Assembly (NCBI RefSeq): GCF_000701465.1
Contig: NZ_JNIY01000010.1
Location: 1-64,000 of the forward strand
Source of the DNA: Paraoerskovia marina DSM 21750
GTDB taxonomy: Bacteria; Actinomycetota; Actinomycetes; Actinomycetales; Cellulomonadaceae
Length of the DNA: 64,000 bases
Direction of reading: 5' to 3'
Numbering within the stretch: the stretch's first letter is position 1; the number at the start of each line of letters is the position of its first letter. Under the pieces are notes generated by a model, which saw only the letters and a list, made by a program, of their open reading frames with translations, was not told the origin of the DNA and searched no databases. This document shows, piece by piece, positions 37,084 to 48,482 of this stretch. Position numbers and translations under genes: made by a program.

Positions 37084-37099
37084 CGTTTCACGTGAAACC
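37084..37099. promoter_or_regulatory. parS site downstream of jag
   Basis: Reads cgtttcacgtgaaacc with a perfect 14-base core. It lies beside the jag-operon terminator. Confidence 0.92.
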
Positions 37100-37113
37100 T
37101 CACGCCGAACCAC

Positions 37114-37152
37114 AAAAGTCTGCCCCGGACAGATCTTCTGTCCGGGGCAGAC
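37114..37152 (-). terminator. Rho-independent terminator of the rpmH-jag operon
   Basis: Perfect 16-bp arms (GTCTGCCCCGGACAGA and its complement) with a TCT loop are followed, on the minus strand, by TTTT. It lies about 25 bases past the jag stop. Confidence 0.9.
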
Positions 37153-37175
37153 CCTCGATGCTGCTCGTGAAGCTG

Positions 37176-37730
37176 CTACTCCGTCGCGGCCGCCTGAACG
37201 ACGACGTAGCGCTCGGGGTCGACGCCCCGCGAGTCAGAACGGAGACCGGCGGCCGCGACGGCGTCATGCACGACCTTCCGCTCGAACGCATTCATCGGCT
37301 CGAGGGACGTCTCGGGCGCAGCACCCGACTGCACACGCTCGATCGCGATGCTCGCAAGATCCACGAGCTCGCTCCGGCGCCGCTTGCGGAAGCCTGCGAC
37401 ATCGAGCATCAGGCGACTCCGCTCCCCCGTCTTTGCCTGGACCGCGAGGCGGGACAGGTCCTGCAGCGCCTCGAGAACCTCTCCGTCGGAGCCGACGAGT
37501 TCGTCGAGCGACCCGTCCTCGGTCAGGATCTCCACGGCCGCACGACCGTTCTCGACGTCGATGTCGATGTCGCCGTCGAGATCCGCGATGTCGAGGAGCT
37601 CCTCGAGATAGTCCGCCGCGATCTCGCCCTCTTCTTCGAGCGTTCGCAACTCCTGCGCTCCGTCGACTGCGGGCGCTGCTTCATCCTTCGACATGGGTTC
37701 ACCCTTCGCGTCGAGCATCGGCTCGTCCAT
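37176..37730 (-). CDS. jag: Jag/KhpB-type KH-R3H RNA-binding protein
   Basis: The protein has 184 residues from ATG 37730, which overlaps the yidC stop; an in-frame ATG at 37694 with AAGGG upstream is an alternative start (MSKDEAAPAV). The N-terminal conserved block reads TLEEEGEIAADYLEELLDIA. A KH domain (LVGSDGEVLEALQDLSRLAV) and an R3H domain at the C-terminus follow (ELVDLASIAIERVQ, PMNAFERKVVHDAV). Jag proteins bind RNA and act in cell-wall and division control. It is the last gene of the rpmH-rnpA-yidD-yidC-jag operon. Confidence 0.92.
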   Translation of the reverse strand: MDEPMLDAKGEPMSKDEAAPAVDGAQELRTLEEEGEIAADYLEELLDIADLDGDIDIDVENGRAAVEILTEDGSLDELVGSDGEVLEALQDLSRLAVQAKTGERSRLMLDVAGFRKRRRSELVDLASIAIERVQSGAAPETSLEPMNAFERKVVHDAVAAAGLRSDSRGVDPERYVVVQAAATE

Positions 37731-38899
37731 CACTTCTTGCGCTTCTTGGAGGAGTTCCCGGATCCGCCGGACTTCTTCTGTCCAGGCTTCTTCTGTCCGG
37801 GCTTGTGCGTACGTGGCTTCTGACCGTTCGGCTTCTGGGGAGCCGACGAGCTCTGCGGAGTCGATGCATTCTCCACGCCGGACTCGCCGTCCTCATCGCT
37901 GCCTTCGGCTGTCGTGTCCGAGCCGACCTGCTCCGCGGCGGCGCCCTGCGAGGATGCCGCCGGCTTCGGGCCCGCTGCACGGTTCTTGCGCTTGGGCTGC
38001 TGCCGCTGTCCGCGGGGCTTCTCCTCCACCGCAGGTGTCTCTTCCTCTGGCGGCAAGCCCTTGGCGATCCGCTTCTTGGCCTTCTTCTCCTTGAGTCGAC
38101 GCTCGGCCTCCGAACCGGGAGCCGGCATCCGGGAGATCGTGTAGTACTGCTGCCCCATCGACCAGACGTTCGTGGTCGACCAGTAGACGAGGACACCGAC
38201 GGGGAAGTTCACACCCGAGACGAGGAAGATCAGCGGGAACAAGTACAGCATCATCTTCTGCGTCTGAGCAGCAGGGCCCTCGAGCGCAGCAGGCGGCATG
38301 TTCTTCATCGTGAGCTGGCGCTGCGTGAAGAACGTCGTCCCGACCATGAGGAGGATCAGGCAGCCGATGACGATCTTCGCCTGGATCGAGTCGGTCTGCA
38401 GGAAGACGTCGGAGAGCTGCGCACCGAACACGGTCGAGCGCTCGATGTCGGAGGCGACCTCCTGGGTGATCGGACCCAGGGCGTCCTGACTCCCCTCCGC
38501 GATCGGCTGCAGGCTGTTCAGCACGCGGAAGAGCGCGAAGAAGATCGGCATCTGCAGAAGGATCGGGAGGCACGACGCGAACGGGTTCGTGCCGTGCTTC
38601 TTGTACAGCGCCATCGTCTCGCGGCTCATGGCCTCGCGCGACGCCGGGTCCTTCTTGTTCTTGTACTTCTTCTGGATCGCCTGCATCTCGGGCTGGATCA
38701 GCTGCATGCCTCGGGATGCGTTGATCTGCTTGAAGAACAGCGGGATGAGGGCGACACGGATGATGATGACGAGACCGACGATGGACAGCACCCAGGCAGG
38801 GCCGGGACCGTCGGAGAACCCGAGTAACAGCAGGCCCTGGTGGCACAGTTGCATGATCCATGCGACTGCCCACTCGATGGGGTAGAGAATCTGAAACAT
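37730..38899 (-). CDS. yidC: Membrane protein insertase YidC
   Basis: The 389-residue Oxa1/YidC insertase lacks the large periplasmic domain of Gram-negative enzymes. Transmembrane segments start near WVLSIVGLVIIIRVALIP, which carries the conserved Arg of the substrate groove. Other landmarks are KHGTNPFASCLPILLQMPIF and the later FPVGVLVYWSTTNVWSMGQQ. The long basic tail (about 290-389) rich in Lys, Gln and Pro probably contacts ribosomes. ATG 38899 begins MFQILYPIEWAVAWIM. It is in operon with yidD and jag. Confidence 0.95.
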   Translation of the reverse strand: MFQILYPIEWAVAWIMQLCHQGLLLLGFSDGPGPAWVLSIVGLVIIIRVALIPLFFKQINASRGMQLIQPEMQAIQKKYKNKKDPASREAMSRETMALYKKHGTNPFASCLPILLQMPIFFALFRVLNSLQPIAEGSQDALGPITQEVASDIERSTVFGAQLSDVFLQTDSIQAKIVIGCLILLMVGTTFFTQRQLTMKNMPPAALEGPAAQTQKMMLYLFPLIFLVSGVNFPVGVLVYWSTTNVWSMGQQYYTISRMPAPGSEAERRLKEKKAKKRIAKGLPPEEETPAVEEKPRGQRQQPKRKNRAAGPKPAASSQGAAAEQVGSDTTAEGSDEDGESGVENASTPQSSSAPQKPNGQKPRTHKPGQKKPGQKKSGGSGNSSKKRKK

Positions 38900-38953
38900 C
38901 GCTGGAGTGCTCCTCGTGGTCGGTCACCCGTGGTTGCTGCGGTGAGCCGGCTT

Positions 38954-39292
38954 TCAGTGGTGGTCGTGCGTGGTCTCGTCCCGTCGAGTCGCTGGCACGT
39001 CGTCCACGCCGCCATCGCTCCACGGATTGCACCGCAGGACCCGCCAGGCGGCGAGCCCACTCCCCCGCAGCGCACCATGGCGTTGTACCGCGATCAGGGC
39101 GTACTGCGAGCAAGAGGGGTAGTACTTGCAGGTGGGACCCGTCATCGGTGAGATCACCGACTGGTAGGCGCGCACGATGCCCACGAGCACGAGTACAGGG
39201 ATCTTCCGGACGAATCGGAGTGCACGTCGCCACCCGCTGACGCGGGGCGGAGCTACCGCTGATTCGGTCCTCGGAGCCGTCGGCGCCGTCAC
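38954..39292 (-). CDS. yidD: Membrane protein insertion efficiency factor YidD
   Basis: A 112-residue protein with the YidD core IVRAYQSVISPMTGPTCKYY, PSCSQYALIAVQRHG and RVLRCNPWSDGGVDDVP. A disordered N-terminal tail of about 25 residues precedes it. GTG 39292 overlaps the rnpA stop. YidD assists YidC-dependent insertion. Confidence 0.95.
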   Translation of the reverse strand: MTAPTAPRTESAVAPPRVSGWRRALRFVRKIPVLVLVGIVRAYQSVISPMTGPTCKYYPSCSQYALIAVQRHGALRGSGLAAWRVLRCNPWSDGGVDDVPATRRDETTHDHH

Positions 39293-39651
39293 CTCGAGCC
39301 CCCGCGGGTCCGCGTGCGTCGCAGACAGCGGTCGAGGTCGGCCTCCAGCGTGCTGTAGTCCGCGCCGGCCGACGCTGGCAGCGCACGGACGACGGTCGTG
39401 GATCCCGCCGGGAGCTCCTCGAGGTGGGACCGGAACGCTCCACGAAGGCGTCTCTTCACGAGATTCCGCTCGACGGCGTTCCCGACCTGCTTCGACACGA
39501 CGAACCCGACGGTGGGCACAGCAATGCTCCCGGCGTCGTCAGACGCCGGGAGCATGTGCACAACGAGTGTTGAACTACCGGCACGCGCTCCACGTCGCAC
39601 CGCTGCTCGGAAGTCCGGGGAGCGGCGAAGTCGGTGTGCCGGTGGAAGCAC
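39289..39651 (-). CDS. rnpA: Ribonuclease P protein component
   Basis: The 120-residue basic protein has the RNR motif NAVERNLVKRRLRGAFR and the start VLPPAHRLRRSPDFRAAVRR, typical of RnpA. GTG 39651 lies two bases past the rpmH stop, so the two are tightly coupled. The open frame extending upstream to 39999 runs through rpmH and is not used. RnpA joins the RNase P RNA to mature tRNA 5' ends. Confidence 0.93.
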   Translation of the reverse strand: MLPPAHRLRRSPDFRAAVRRGARAGSSTLVVHMLPASDDAGSIAVPTVGFVVSKQVGNAVERNLVKRRLRGAFRSHLEELPAGSTTVVRALPASAGADYSTLEADLDRCLRRTRTRGGSR

Positions 39652-39653
39652 TC

Positions 39654-39791
39654 TCAGGCAGAGAGCTCGGAACGGCCCTTGCGACGGCGCGCAGCGAGAA
39701 CCGCGCGGCCACCGCGCGTGCGCATGCGCAGACGGAAGCCGTGGGTCTTCGCACGACGACGGTTGTTCGGCTGGAAGGTCCGCTTGCTCAC
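39654..39791 (-). CDS. rpmH: 50S ribosomal protein L34
   Basis: A 45-residue highly basic peptide: [19 protein letters not shown] with a C-terminal [21 protein letters not shown] 39791 is preceded by a GGAGCACCTC-type segment. It heads the rpmH-rnpA-yidD-yidC-jag operon, divergent from dnaA. It matches the L34 consensus along its whole length. Confidence 0.96.
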   Translation of the reverse strand: MSKRTFQPNNRRRAKTHGFRLRMRTRGGRAVLAARRRKGRSELSA

Positions 39792-40121
39792 GAGGTGCTC
39801 CAAGGTCGGGGCGCATCACCGCGGGTCGGTCATGCACTGGTGTTGCAGGTTCATGTGGCCGCTGAGCGTTCGACGCACGGTCCTGGTGTTCAGGCTCACG
39901 GGCACGCCGAAACTGCTCGGAACGGCTGTATGACGTTACGCCGCCGTGCGGCGTCAAGTCAAACCGGCTCACCCTAGCGCGCCCATGACCGGAGCGCACG
40001 CACCACCGCGCCCTGAGCCGTGCGGCACCGACCTCACAGGCTGTGGAAAACTATGTGGAAAACCGGAGTGCGTGGCAGACTCCGGCTCAGCCATCAGCCC
40101 GTCAGCAGGGAAGGGAACCCC
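39792..40121. promoter_or_regulatory. rpmH/dnaA divergent intergenic region
   Basis: There is no gene in these 330 bases. They hold the divergent promoters of rpmH and dnaA. Two DnaA-box-like repeats TGTGGAAAA at 40042-40050 and 40054-40062 lie about 70 bases upstream of the dnaA start and probably serve dnaA autoregulation. Confidence 0.6.
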
Positions 40122-41648
40122 GTGCCCGCAGCGGAAGTCAGCATCGACGAGGTCTGGGAACAGACGATCGCGACACTGGGGTCCAACCCCCACATGACAC
40201 GACGCCAGATGGGCTACGTCAAGATGGCGAAGCCCCGAGCAGTCTTCGAGGGAAACGTCTTCCTCGCCGTGCCCGCAGATCACGTGCGGACGTTCATCGA
40301 GTCCAGCCTCCGCGACGATCTCGTCGAAGCGCTGACGTCCGTGCTGGGGACGGAGGTCCGGTTCGCCATCTCGGTCGAGCCCGACATGGACGTCCAGCCG
40401 CCGACGGGGCCCTCCCCCGACTCGGTCGAGGAGTCTCCCGCGTTCCTGTCCCCACGTCGCTCAGGACCGCCGTCACAGGGCGAGGACGCCGACCCCTTCG
40501 CCACGGGGTCCGACGCCTTGGACGCCGACGGCGACGACGAAGCCTTCGAGCGTCCCTCCCCCGCGGACGTGGCGCCCAGCCGCAGGAGCCCCGAGCCACG
40601 CCGGCAGGCCGAGCCGTCGCGTCTCAACCCGAAGTACATCTTCGAGACGTTCGTCATCGGAGCCTCCAACCGGTTCGCCCACGCCGCGGCGGTGGCGGTC
40701 GCCGAAGCCCCGGCCAAGGCCTACAACCCTCTGTTCATCTACGGGGACTCCGGCCTCGGCAAGACCCACCTCCTGCACGCGATCGGCCACTACGCCTACA
40801 ACCTGTATCCACACGTGCGCGTGCGGTACGTGAACTCCGAGGAGTTCACCAACGACTTCATCAACAGCATCGGTGAGGGCAAGGCGGGCGCCTTCCAGCG
40901 CCGGTACCGCGACGTCGACGTCCTCCTCATCGACGACATCCAGTTCCTCCAGGGCAAGGAACAGACGATGGAGGAGTTCTTCCACACGTTCAACGCGCTC
41001 CACAACGCGAACAAGCAGGTGGTGATCACCTCGGACCTGCCGCCCAAGCAGCTCGCGGGCTTCGAGGCTCGACTGCGGTCCCGCTTCGAGTGGGGTCTCA
41101 TCACCGACGTCCAGCCCCCCGACCTCGAGACGCGCATCGCGATCCTCCGCAAGAAGGCGAGCCGAGAGAACCTCGCAGCGCCCAACGACGTCCTCTCCTA
41201 CATCGCGTCGAAGATCTCCTCGAACATCCGTGAGCTCGAGGGTGCGCTGATCCGCGTCACGGCGTTCGCGAACCTGAACCGGCAGCAGGTGGACCTCGCT
41301 CTCGCCGAGATCGTCCTGAAGGACCTCATCACTGACGACGAGCCGCAGGAGATCACCCCCGCCGTCGTGATCGCCCAGACCGCCGGCTACTTCGGTCTCA
41401 CCATCGACGATCTGTGTGGGACGTCGCGCTCACGTGTGCTCGTCACGGCACGTCAGATCGCGATGTACCTCTGCCGGGAGCTCACCGACCTGTCACTGCC
41501 CAAGATCGGGCAGCAGTTCGGTGGCCGGGACCACACGACGGTGATGCACGCGAACCGGAAGATCGCCGACCAGATGGCGGAGCGTCGATCGACCTACAAC
41601 CAGGTCACCGAGCTCACCAGCAGGATCAAGCAGCAGCCGCACCGGTGA
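40122..41648 (+). CDS. dnaA: Chromosomal replication initiator DnaA
   Basis: The 508-residue initiator has four domains: domain I (about 1-85, [15 protein letters not shown]), a variable acidic/Pro-rich domain II (about 90-175), an AAA+ domain III ([20 protein letters not shown]; Walker [10 protein letters not shown]; Walker [11 protein letters not shown]) and DNA-binding domain IV with the signature [18 protein letters not shown] 40122 has GGAAGGGAA upstream and gives the usual N-terminus; the open frame upstream to 40020 includes the DnaA boxes and is not coding. oriC lies immediately downstream. Confidence 0.97.
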   Translation: MPAAEVSIDEVWEQTIATLGSNPHMTRRQMGYVKMAKPRAVFEGNVFLAVPADHVRTFIESSLRDDLVEALTSVLGTEVRFAISVEPDMDVQPPTGPSPDSVEESPAFLSPRRSGPPSQGEDADPFATGSDALDADGDDEAFERPSPADVAPSRRSPEPRRQAEPSRLNPKYIFETFVIGASNRFAHAAAVAVAEAPAKAYNPLFIYGDSGLGKTHLLHAIGHYAYNLYPHVRVRYVNSEEFTNDFINSIGEGKAGAFQRRYRDVDVLLIDDIQFLQGKEQTMEEFFHTFNALHNANKQVVITSDLPPKQLAGFEARLRSRFEWGLITDVQPPDLETRIAILRKKASRENLAAPNDVLSYIASKISSNIRELEGALIRVTAFANLNRQQVDLALAEIVLKDLITDDEPQEITPAVVIAQTAGYFGLTIDDLCGTSRSRVLVTARQIAMYLCRELTDLSLPKIGQQFGGRDHTTVMHANRKIADQMAERRSTYNQVTELTSRIKQQPHR

Positions 41649-42185
41649 TTCTGTCCCCCGTGCCGCCGTCCACATCCGTGTGGACGGCGGCATCTGTGCA
41701 TCCGGGCCGGTCCGTCCACATGAAGGTGCTTGAGATTTCCCTCTATAGAACTAGTTCGTCGTAGTCATCGGGGCTGTGGAACTTGTGGGTAACCGGTGTT
41801 TTCGCAGGTCAGAGGCATGTTCTGCCTGTGTGCATCCTGTCCACGAAAATGTGGACAAGTCGCAGCCCCTGTGGATCGACAGAAGTTACCCACACTCTGC
41901 CCACAGGCACCCCGCGTTGCGTCCACAGCGACACCGACCCTGTCCACACTTGTCCACAGCACTACGCACAGGTGTGTACAAGTGTTCGAATCCAGAACCT
42001 TCCTGTTTCCACATCTTCTGTGGACGAGTGTGGACAACACTGTGGACGTCGATGAACGGTACAAAGTCGACGTCGCGCCAGATGTCCGTCAGGCCCTGGC
42101 TCGCGTAGTGTGCAACCACGGTCGATCTCGCGTGAATCACGAGATTCGGCCGTGATCACTGACATTTGGACGAGAGGGTTCGAGG
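41649..42185. other. oriC: Chromosomal origin oriC (dnaA-dnaN intergenic)
   Basis: The 537-base gene-free region is packed with DnaA boxes of the actinobacterial type TTGTCCACA. Plus-strand examples are 41940 (ctgtccaca), 41950 (ttgtccaca) and 41886 (ttacccaca). Minus-strand examples are 41784 (tgtgggtaa), 41850 (tgtggacaa) and 42029 (tgtggacaa). Several weaker copies lie around 41678, 41837, 41870, 42017 and 42040. The AT-richest stretch is near 41728-41765 (gagatttccctctatagaac), a candidate unwinding element left of the box array. Confidence 0.93.
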
Positions 42186-43316
42186 ATGAGGTTCCGGGTC
42201 GAGCGGGATGTCCTTGCCGACGCAGTGACATGGACTGCAAGAACGCTCCCCACCCGCCCGCCGGCACCCGTGCTGGCCGGCGTGCGTATCGAGGCGTCGT
42301 CCGAGGGAACGCTGAGTCTCTCCACGTTCGACTACGAGGTGTCGGCACGTTCCGAGATCCCGGCGGACGTCTCCGAGTCCGGCACCGTGCTCGTCTCGGG
42401 CCGCCTGCTGGCGGAGATCTCCCGTGCTCTGCCGAACAAGCCGGTGGACGTCTCCGTGGACGGGTCCAAGGTCGTCGTCACGTGCGGGGCCAGCCGCTTC
42501 ACGCTGCTGACGATGCCGGTGGAGGACTACCCCGCCCTCCCGGCGATGCCGGAGCTCAGCGGCACGGTCTCCGGCGACGAGTTCACGCACGCGGTCGCCC
42601 AGGTCGGTGTCGCCGCCAGCCGCGACGACACACTCCCCCTGCTGACGGGCGTGCGGATGGAGATCGAGGGCGAGAACATCACGCTCCTCGCCACCGACCG
42701 CTATCGCCTCGCGCTGCGCGAGATGACGTGGACGCCGGCCTCGCCGTCGATCTCCCAGGTCGCTCTCGTGCGGGCACGCACGCTGAACGACGTCGCGAAG
42801 GCCCTCGGTTCGTCGGGCAAGGTCAACATGGGGCTGAGCACCGGCGCGGGGGTCGACCTCATCGGGTTCGAGGCCGGCGGTCGGCACACGACGTCGCAGC
42901 TCGTCGACGGTGACTACCCACCGGTCCGTCGTCTGTTCCCGGACGAGAGCCCGATCCGCGCCGTCGTGGCCACCTCACCGCTGATCGAGGCGGCCAAGCG
43001 CGTGGCGCTCGTCGCCGAGCGCAACACACCGATCCGCCTCTCCTTCAGCGAGGGGCAGGTCGTGCTCGACGCCGGGCAGGGAGACGACGCGCAGGCGTCC
43101 GAGGCGCTCGAGGCCTCGCTCGACGGCGAGGACATCTCGGTCGCGTTCAACCCGCAGTTCCTGCTGGACGGCCTCGGGGCCATGGGTACCGACTTCGTCC
43201 GCCTCGGCTTCACGCACCCGAACAAGCCGGTGGAGTTCGTCGGGCAGGAGTCTCTCGAGGGAGAGCCGTCCACCGGATACCGCTACCTGCTGGTCCCCAT
43301 CCGGTTCGCCAGCTAG
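42186..43316 (+). CDS. dnaN: DNA polymerase III beta sliding clamp
   Basis: The 376-residue clamp has three repeated clamp folds and starts MRFRVERDVLADAVTWTART. Conserved parts include TFDYEVSARSEI, LLTGVRMEIEG, ATDRYRLALREM and the end GYRYLLVPIRFA. It lies directly downstream of oriC, the usual order, with GAGG upstream of the ATG. It encircles DNA for polymerase III. Confidence 0.97.
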   Translation: MRFRVERDVLADAVTWTARTLPTRPPAPVLAGVRIEASSEGTLSLSTFDYEVSARSEIPADVSESGTVLVSGRLLAEISRALPNKPVDVSVDGSKVVVTCGASRFTLLTMPVEDYPALPAMPELSGTVSGDEFTHAVAQVGVAASRDDTLPLLTGVRMEIEGENITLLATDRYRLALREMTWTPASPSISQVALVRARTLNDVAKALGSSGKVNMGLSTGAGVDLIGFEAGGRHTTSQLVDGDYPPVRRLFPDESPIRAVVATSPLIEAAKRVALVAERNTPIRLSFSEGQVVLDAGQGDDAQASEALEASLDGEDISVAFNPQFLLDGLGAMGTDFVRLGFTHPNKPVEFVGQESLEGEPSTGYRYLLVPIRFAS

Positions 43317-43340
43317 TCCTGGAACACCCTGGAGGTACTC

Positions 43341-44234
43341 ATGCACATCGGCATCGTGGGTCTCGGCAAGATGGGCGCGAACATGCGTACCCGCCTGAGA
43401 GCAGCGGGTATCGAGGTGACGGGGTACGACCAGAACCCTGAGGTCAGCGACGTCCCCTCGCTGACCGCCCTGGCGGACGCTCTCGAGGACGAGCGCCGCA
43501 TCGTCTGGGTCATGGTGCCGGCCGGCGACATCACCCGCGGTGTGGTCGAGGAGCTCGCCGGCATCCTCCGCTCGGGCGACATCGTGATCGACGGTGGGAA
43601 CTCGCACTACGTCGACGACGCCGAGCACGCGCGTGTCCTGGCTGAGCACGGTATCGACTATCTCGACGTCGGTGTCTCGGGCGGTGTGTGGGGTCTGAAG
43701 AACGGATACGGCCTCATGGCAGGCGGTGACGCGGCCGTGGTCGACGTCGCCATGCCCGTCTTCGACGCGCTGCGCCCGGAGGGTCCGCGGGACGAGGGGT
43801 TCGTCCACGCGGGCGACGTCGGTGCGGGCCACTACGCGAAGATGGTGCACAACGGCATCGAGTACGGCCTCATGCAGGCGTACGCCGAGGGCTACGAGCT
43901 GTTGACGGCCAAGGACGTCGTCCATGACGTCACGGGGACCATGAAGGCGTGGACCCGGGGTACCGTCGTCCGCTCCTGGCTTCTGGAGCTCCTCGTCGCC
44001 GCCCTCGAGGAGGATCCCTCACTCGGCAGCATCGACGACTTCGTCGCCGACTCGGGCGAAGGGCGCTGGACCGTGGACGAGGCGATCGACAACGCGGTGC
44101 CCCTGCCGGTGATCTCCGCGGCGCTGTTCGCCCGGTTCTCGAGCCGTCAGGTCCAGTCGCCGGCGATGAAGGCGGTCGCGGCTCTGCGTCACCAGTTCGG
44201 TGGCCACGCGACGAAGCCGTCCGCCGACGGGTGA
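43341..44234 (+). CDS. gnd: 6-phosphogluconate dehydrogenase (decarboxylating, short form)
   Basis: The 297-residue protein is of the shorter GndA/YqeC type. The NAD(P)-binding start reads [15 protein letters not shown]; substrate motifs are [32 protein letters not shown] and [18 protein letters not shown]. It oxidises 6-phosphogluconate to ribulose 5-phosphate and CO2. It lies between dnaN and recF, a position seen throughout this actinobacterial group. The ATG has GGAGG upstream. Cofactor preference is not readable with certainty; short forms are often NAD-dependent. Confidence 0.93.
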   Translation: MHIGIVGLGKMGANMRTRLRAAGIEVTGYDQNPEVSDVPSLTALADALEDERRIVWVMVPAGDITRGVVEELAGILRSGDIVIDGGNSHYVDDAEHARVLAEHGIDYLDVGVSGGVWGLKNGYGLMAGGDAAVVDVAMPVFDALRPEGPRDEGFVHAGDVGAGHYAKMVHNGIEYGLMQAYAEGYELLTAKDVVHDVTGTMKAWTRGTVVRSWLLELLVAALEEDPSLGSIDDFVADSGEGRWTVDEAIDNAVPLPVISAALFARFSSRQVQSPAMKAVAALRHQFGGHATKPSADG

Positions 44235-44259
44235 CCGTGTACACCTGTACTTCTCTCTG

Positions 44260-45450
44260 ATGTACGTCTCACATCTTTCGCTGGTCGACTACCGGTCCTA
44301 CGCCCAGGCCGACGTGGAGCTCGACCCGGGGATCAACGCGTTCGTCGGCCCCAACGGCCAGGGCAAGACCAACCTCGTCGAGGCGATCGGGTACCTGGCC
44401 ACGCTCGGCAGCCACCGGGTCTCTGGCGACGCTGCCCTCGTGCGAGCCGGGGCCGAGCGCGCGATGATCCGCAGCCGCGTCGTCCGGGGAGACCGGGCCC
44501 AGACCGTCGAGCTGGAGATCACACCGGGCCGGTCCAACCGCGGGCGGGTCAACAGGGGTGCCCCGGGTCGGGCGCGCGACGTCCTCGGAATCGTGCGGAC
44601 AGTGCTCTTCGCCCCCGAGGACCTCGCTCTGGTCAAGGGTGATCCGGCAGGCCGTCGACGGTTCCTCGACCAGCTCTCCGTGCTCCTGGTCCCCCGCGCC
44701 TCGGCGACCCTCTCCGACTACGACCGCGTCCTGCGTCAGCGCAACGCCCTGCTCAAGCAGGCCTCCGTCCGCGCACGTCGGGGCGACGTCGCCGCCGAGC
44801 TCGCGACTCTGGAGGTGTGGAACGACAGGCTCGCGGACCTCGGAGCCCAGGTCCTCGCGCTGCGGCTCGAGGCGATCGCCGCGCTGCGACCGTACGTGGC
44901 GTCCGCGTACGAGGAGGTCAGCGGCGGTCAGGGAAATGCCGAGATCACCTACGTCCCGACGGTCGAGGACCTCTCCCCCGGCGTCGGCGGCACCGTCCCC
45001 GGCGTCGCGGAGATCCAGCGCGCTTTCTCGGCCCAGCTCGTGGAGTCTCGGGACCGGGAGATCGAGCGTGGCATCAGCCTGGTCGGCCCCCACCGCGACG
45101 AGCTCCAGCTGGACCTCGGCGACCTGCCCGCCAAGGGCTATGCGAGCCACGGAGAGTCCTGGTCCTTCGCCCTGGCGCTTCGACTGGCCTCCTTCCACGT
45201 GATGACGCAGGGGGTTCCGGACGACCTGCGGCTCCTGGCGGGCGCGGCGGACTGGGGGGCCCACGGTGAGCCGGTCCTGGTGCTCGACGACGTCTTCGCC
45301 GAGCTCGACGTGCGCCGTCGGGAACGTCTGGCGGGGATCGTGTCGACGGCTGGGCAGGTCCTGGTCACCGCGGCCGTGCCCGACGACGTGCCCGGGGTCC
45401 TCGACGGGGCGCGCTTCCGTGTCCGGACGGGTGAGGTGACCCGTGAGTGA
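44260..45450 (+). CDS. recF: DNA replication/repair protein RecF
   Basis: The 396-residue SMC-like ATPase has Walker A ([20 protein letters not shown]), signature segment [16 protein letters not shown] and Walker [12 protein letters not shown]. It loads RecA at gaps. ATG 44260 starts [14 protein letters not shown], the normal N-terminus; the open frame reaching back to 44200 overlaps gnd. Its end overlaps the next gene by eight bases, so the two are coupled. Confidence 0.96.
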   Translation: MYVSHLSLVDYRSYAQADVELDPGINAFVGPNGQGKTNLVEAIGYLATLGSHRVSGDAALVRAGAERAMIRSRVVRGDRAQTVELEITPGRSNRGRVNRGAPGRARDVLGIVRTVLFAPEDLALVKGDPAGRRRFLDQLSVLLVPRASATLSDYDRVLRQRNALLKQASVRARRGDVAAELATLEVWNDRLADLGAQVLALRLEAIAALRPYVASAYEEVSGGQGNAEITYVPTVEDLSPGVGGTVPGVAEIQRAFSAQLVESRDREIERGISLVGPHRDELQLDLGDLPAKGYASHGESWSFALALRLASFHVMTQGVPDDLRLLAGAADWGAHGEPVLVLDDVFAELDVRRRERLAGIVSTAGQVLVTAAVPDDVPGVLDGARFRVRTGEVTRE

Positions 45451-46033
45451 TCCGTCCGTCCCGGCCGCGCCTGAGGGGGAGGACGGGGACGACGTCGCAC
45501 CTGTCGCCGACCATCGTCCCCTCGCCGAGCGCGTCGACCTCACTCCCCCGGCCTCGGTCGCGCGCGCGGCGCTGGACCGTGCCCGGCTCCAGGCGAAGGA
45601 ACGGGGGATCCGGCCGGGGCGACGTCGTCCCAGCCCGCTGGCGGACTCGGCGACCGCCGAGCGCAAGGGGCCCGGCGCGCGCGACCCCCAGCTCTTCGGC
45701 GACGCCATCACCAACCTGCTGCGCCAACGGGGATGGACGGCAGACGTCACGGTGGGTGGGGTCGTGGGCAGGTGGAGGGAGATCGTCGGCGACGACGTCG
45801 CGAACCACTGCGTCGCCGAGACGTTCCACGACAAGGTCCTCGTGATCCGTGCGGACTCCACCGCCTGGGCGACGCAGATGCGGATCCTGACCCCGCAGGT
45901 GCTCAACACGATAGCGAAGGAGGTGGGGGACGGAGTCGTCACGGAGCTGACGGTGCTCGGGCCCGCCGGCCCGTCCTTCAAGCGAGGCCCCAGGTCCGTC
46001 CGAGGAAAGGGCCCGCGCGACACATGGGGTTGA
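45443..46033 (+). CDS. DUF721/DciA-family protein
   Basis: The 196-residue protein has a disordered, charged N-terminal half and a DUF721 domain (about 90-175, [36 protein letters not shown]). DciA-type members load the replicative helicase DnaB in bacteria without DnaC, and this position between recF and gyrB is typical. GTG 45443 overlaps recF. A role with the intein-bearing DnaB of this window is inferred from family knowledge. Confidence 0.88.
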   Translation: MSDPSVPAAPEGEDGDDVAPVADHRPLAERVDLTPPASVARAALDRARLQAKERGIRPGRRRPSPLADSATAERKGPGARDPQLFGDAITNLLRQRGWTADVTVGGVVGRWREIVGDDVANHCVAETFHDKVLVIRADSTAWATQMRILTPQVLNTIAKEVGDGVVTELTVLGPAGPSFKRGPRSVRGKGPRDTWG

Positions 46034-48414
<2,381 letters not shown>

Positions 48415-48482
48415 CGCACCGCCGCTCTGAGCCCAGGACGGCCCGGCCTGATGCCGGGTGCCCAACCGAGACGAGGTAACAC

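Larger units (their letters stand above)
35180..37117. other. ~1.9-kb gene-free region with three parS sites
   Basis: Open frames here lack codon-position GC bias, known motifs and ribosome-binding sites, and the G+C is visibly lower (about 60-65 %) than in adjacent genes. parS sites lie at 35319 (perfect 16/16), 35945 and 37084. No tRNA, SRP RNA, RNase P RNA or tmRNA signature was found by eye. I see no gene remnant I can name. The likeliest reading is a centromere-like spacer between the rsmG-parAB and jag-dnaA operons, with the rsmG promoter at its left end. Confidence 0.6.

Noticed and set aside
40020..40121. Extended dnaA start at 40020
   Set aside because: It would place DnaA boxes inside coding DNA and lacks the GGAAGGGAA ribosome-binding site that precedes GTG 40122.
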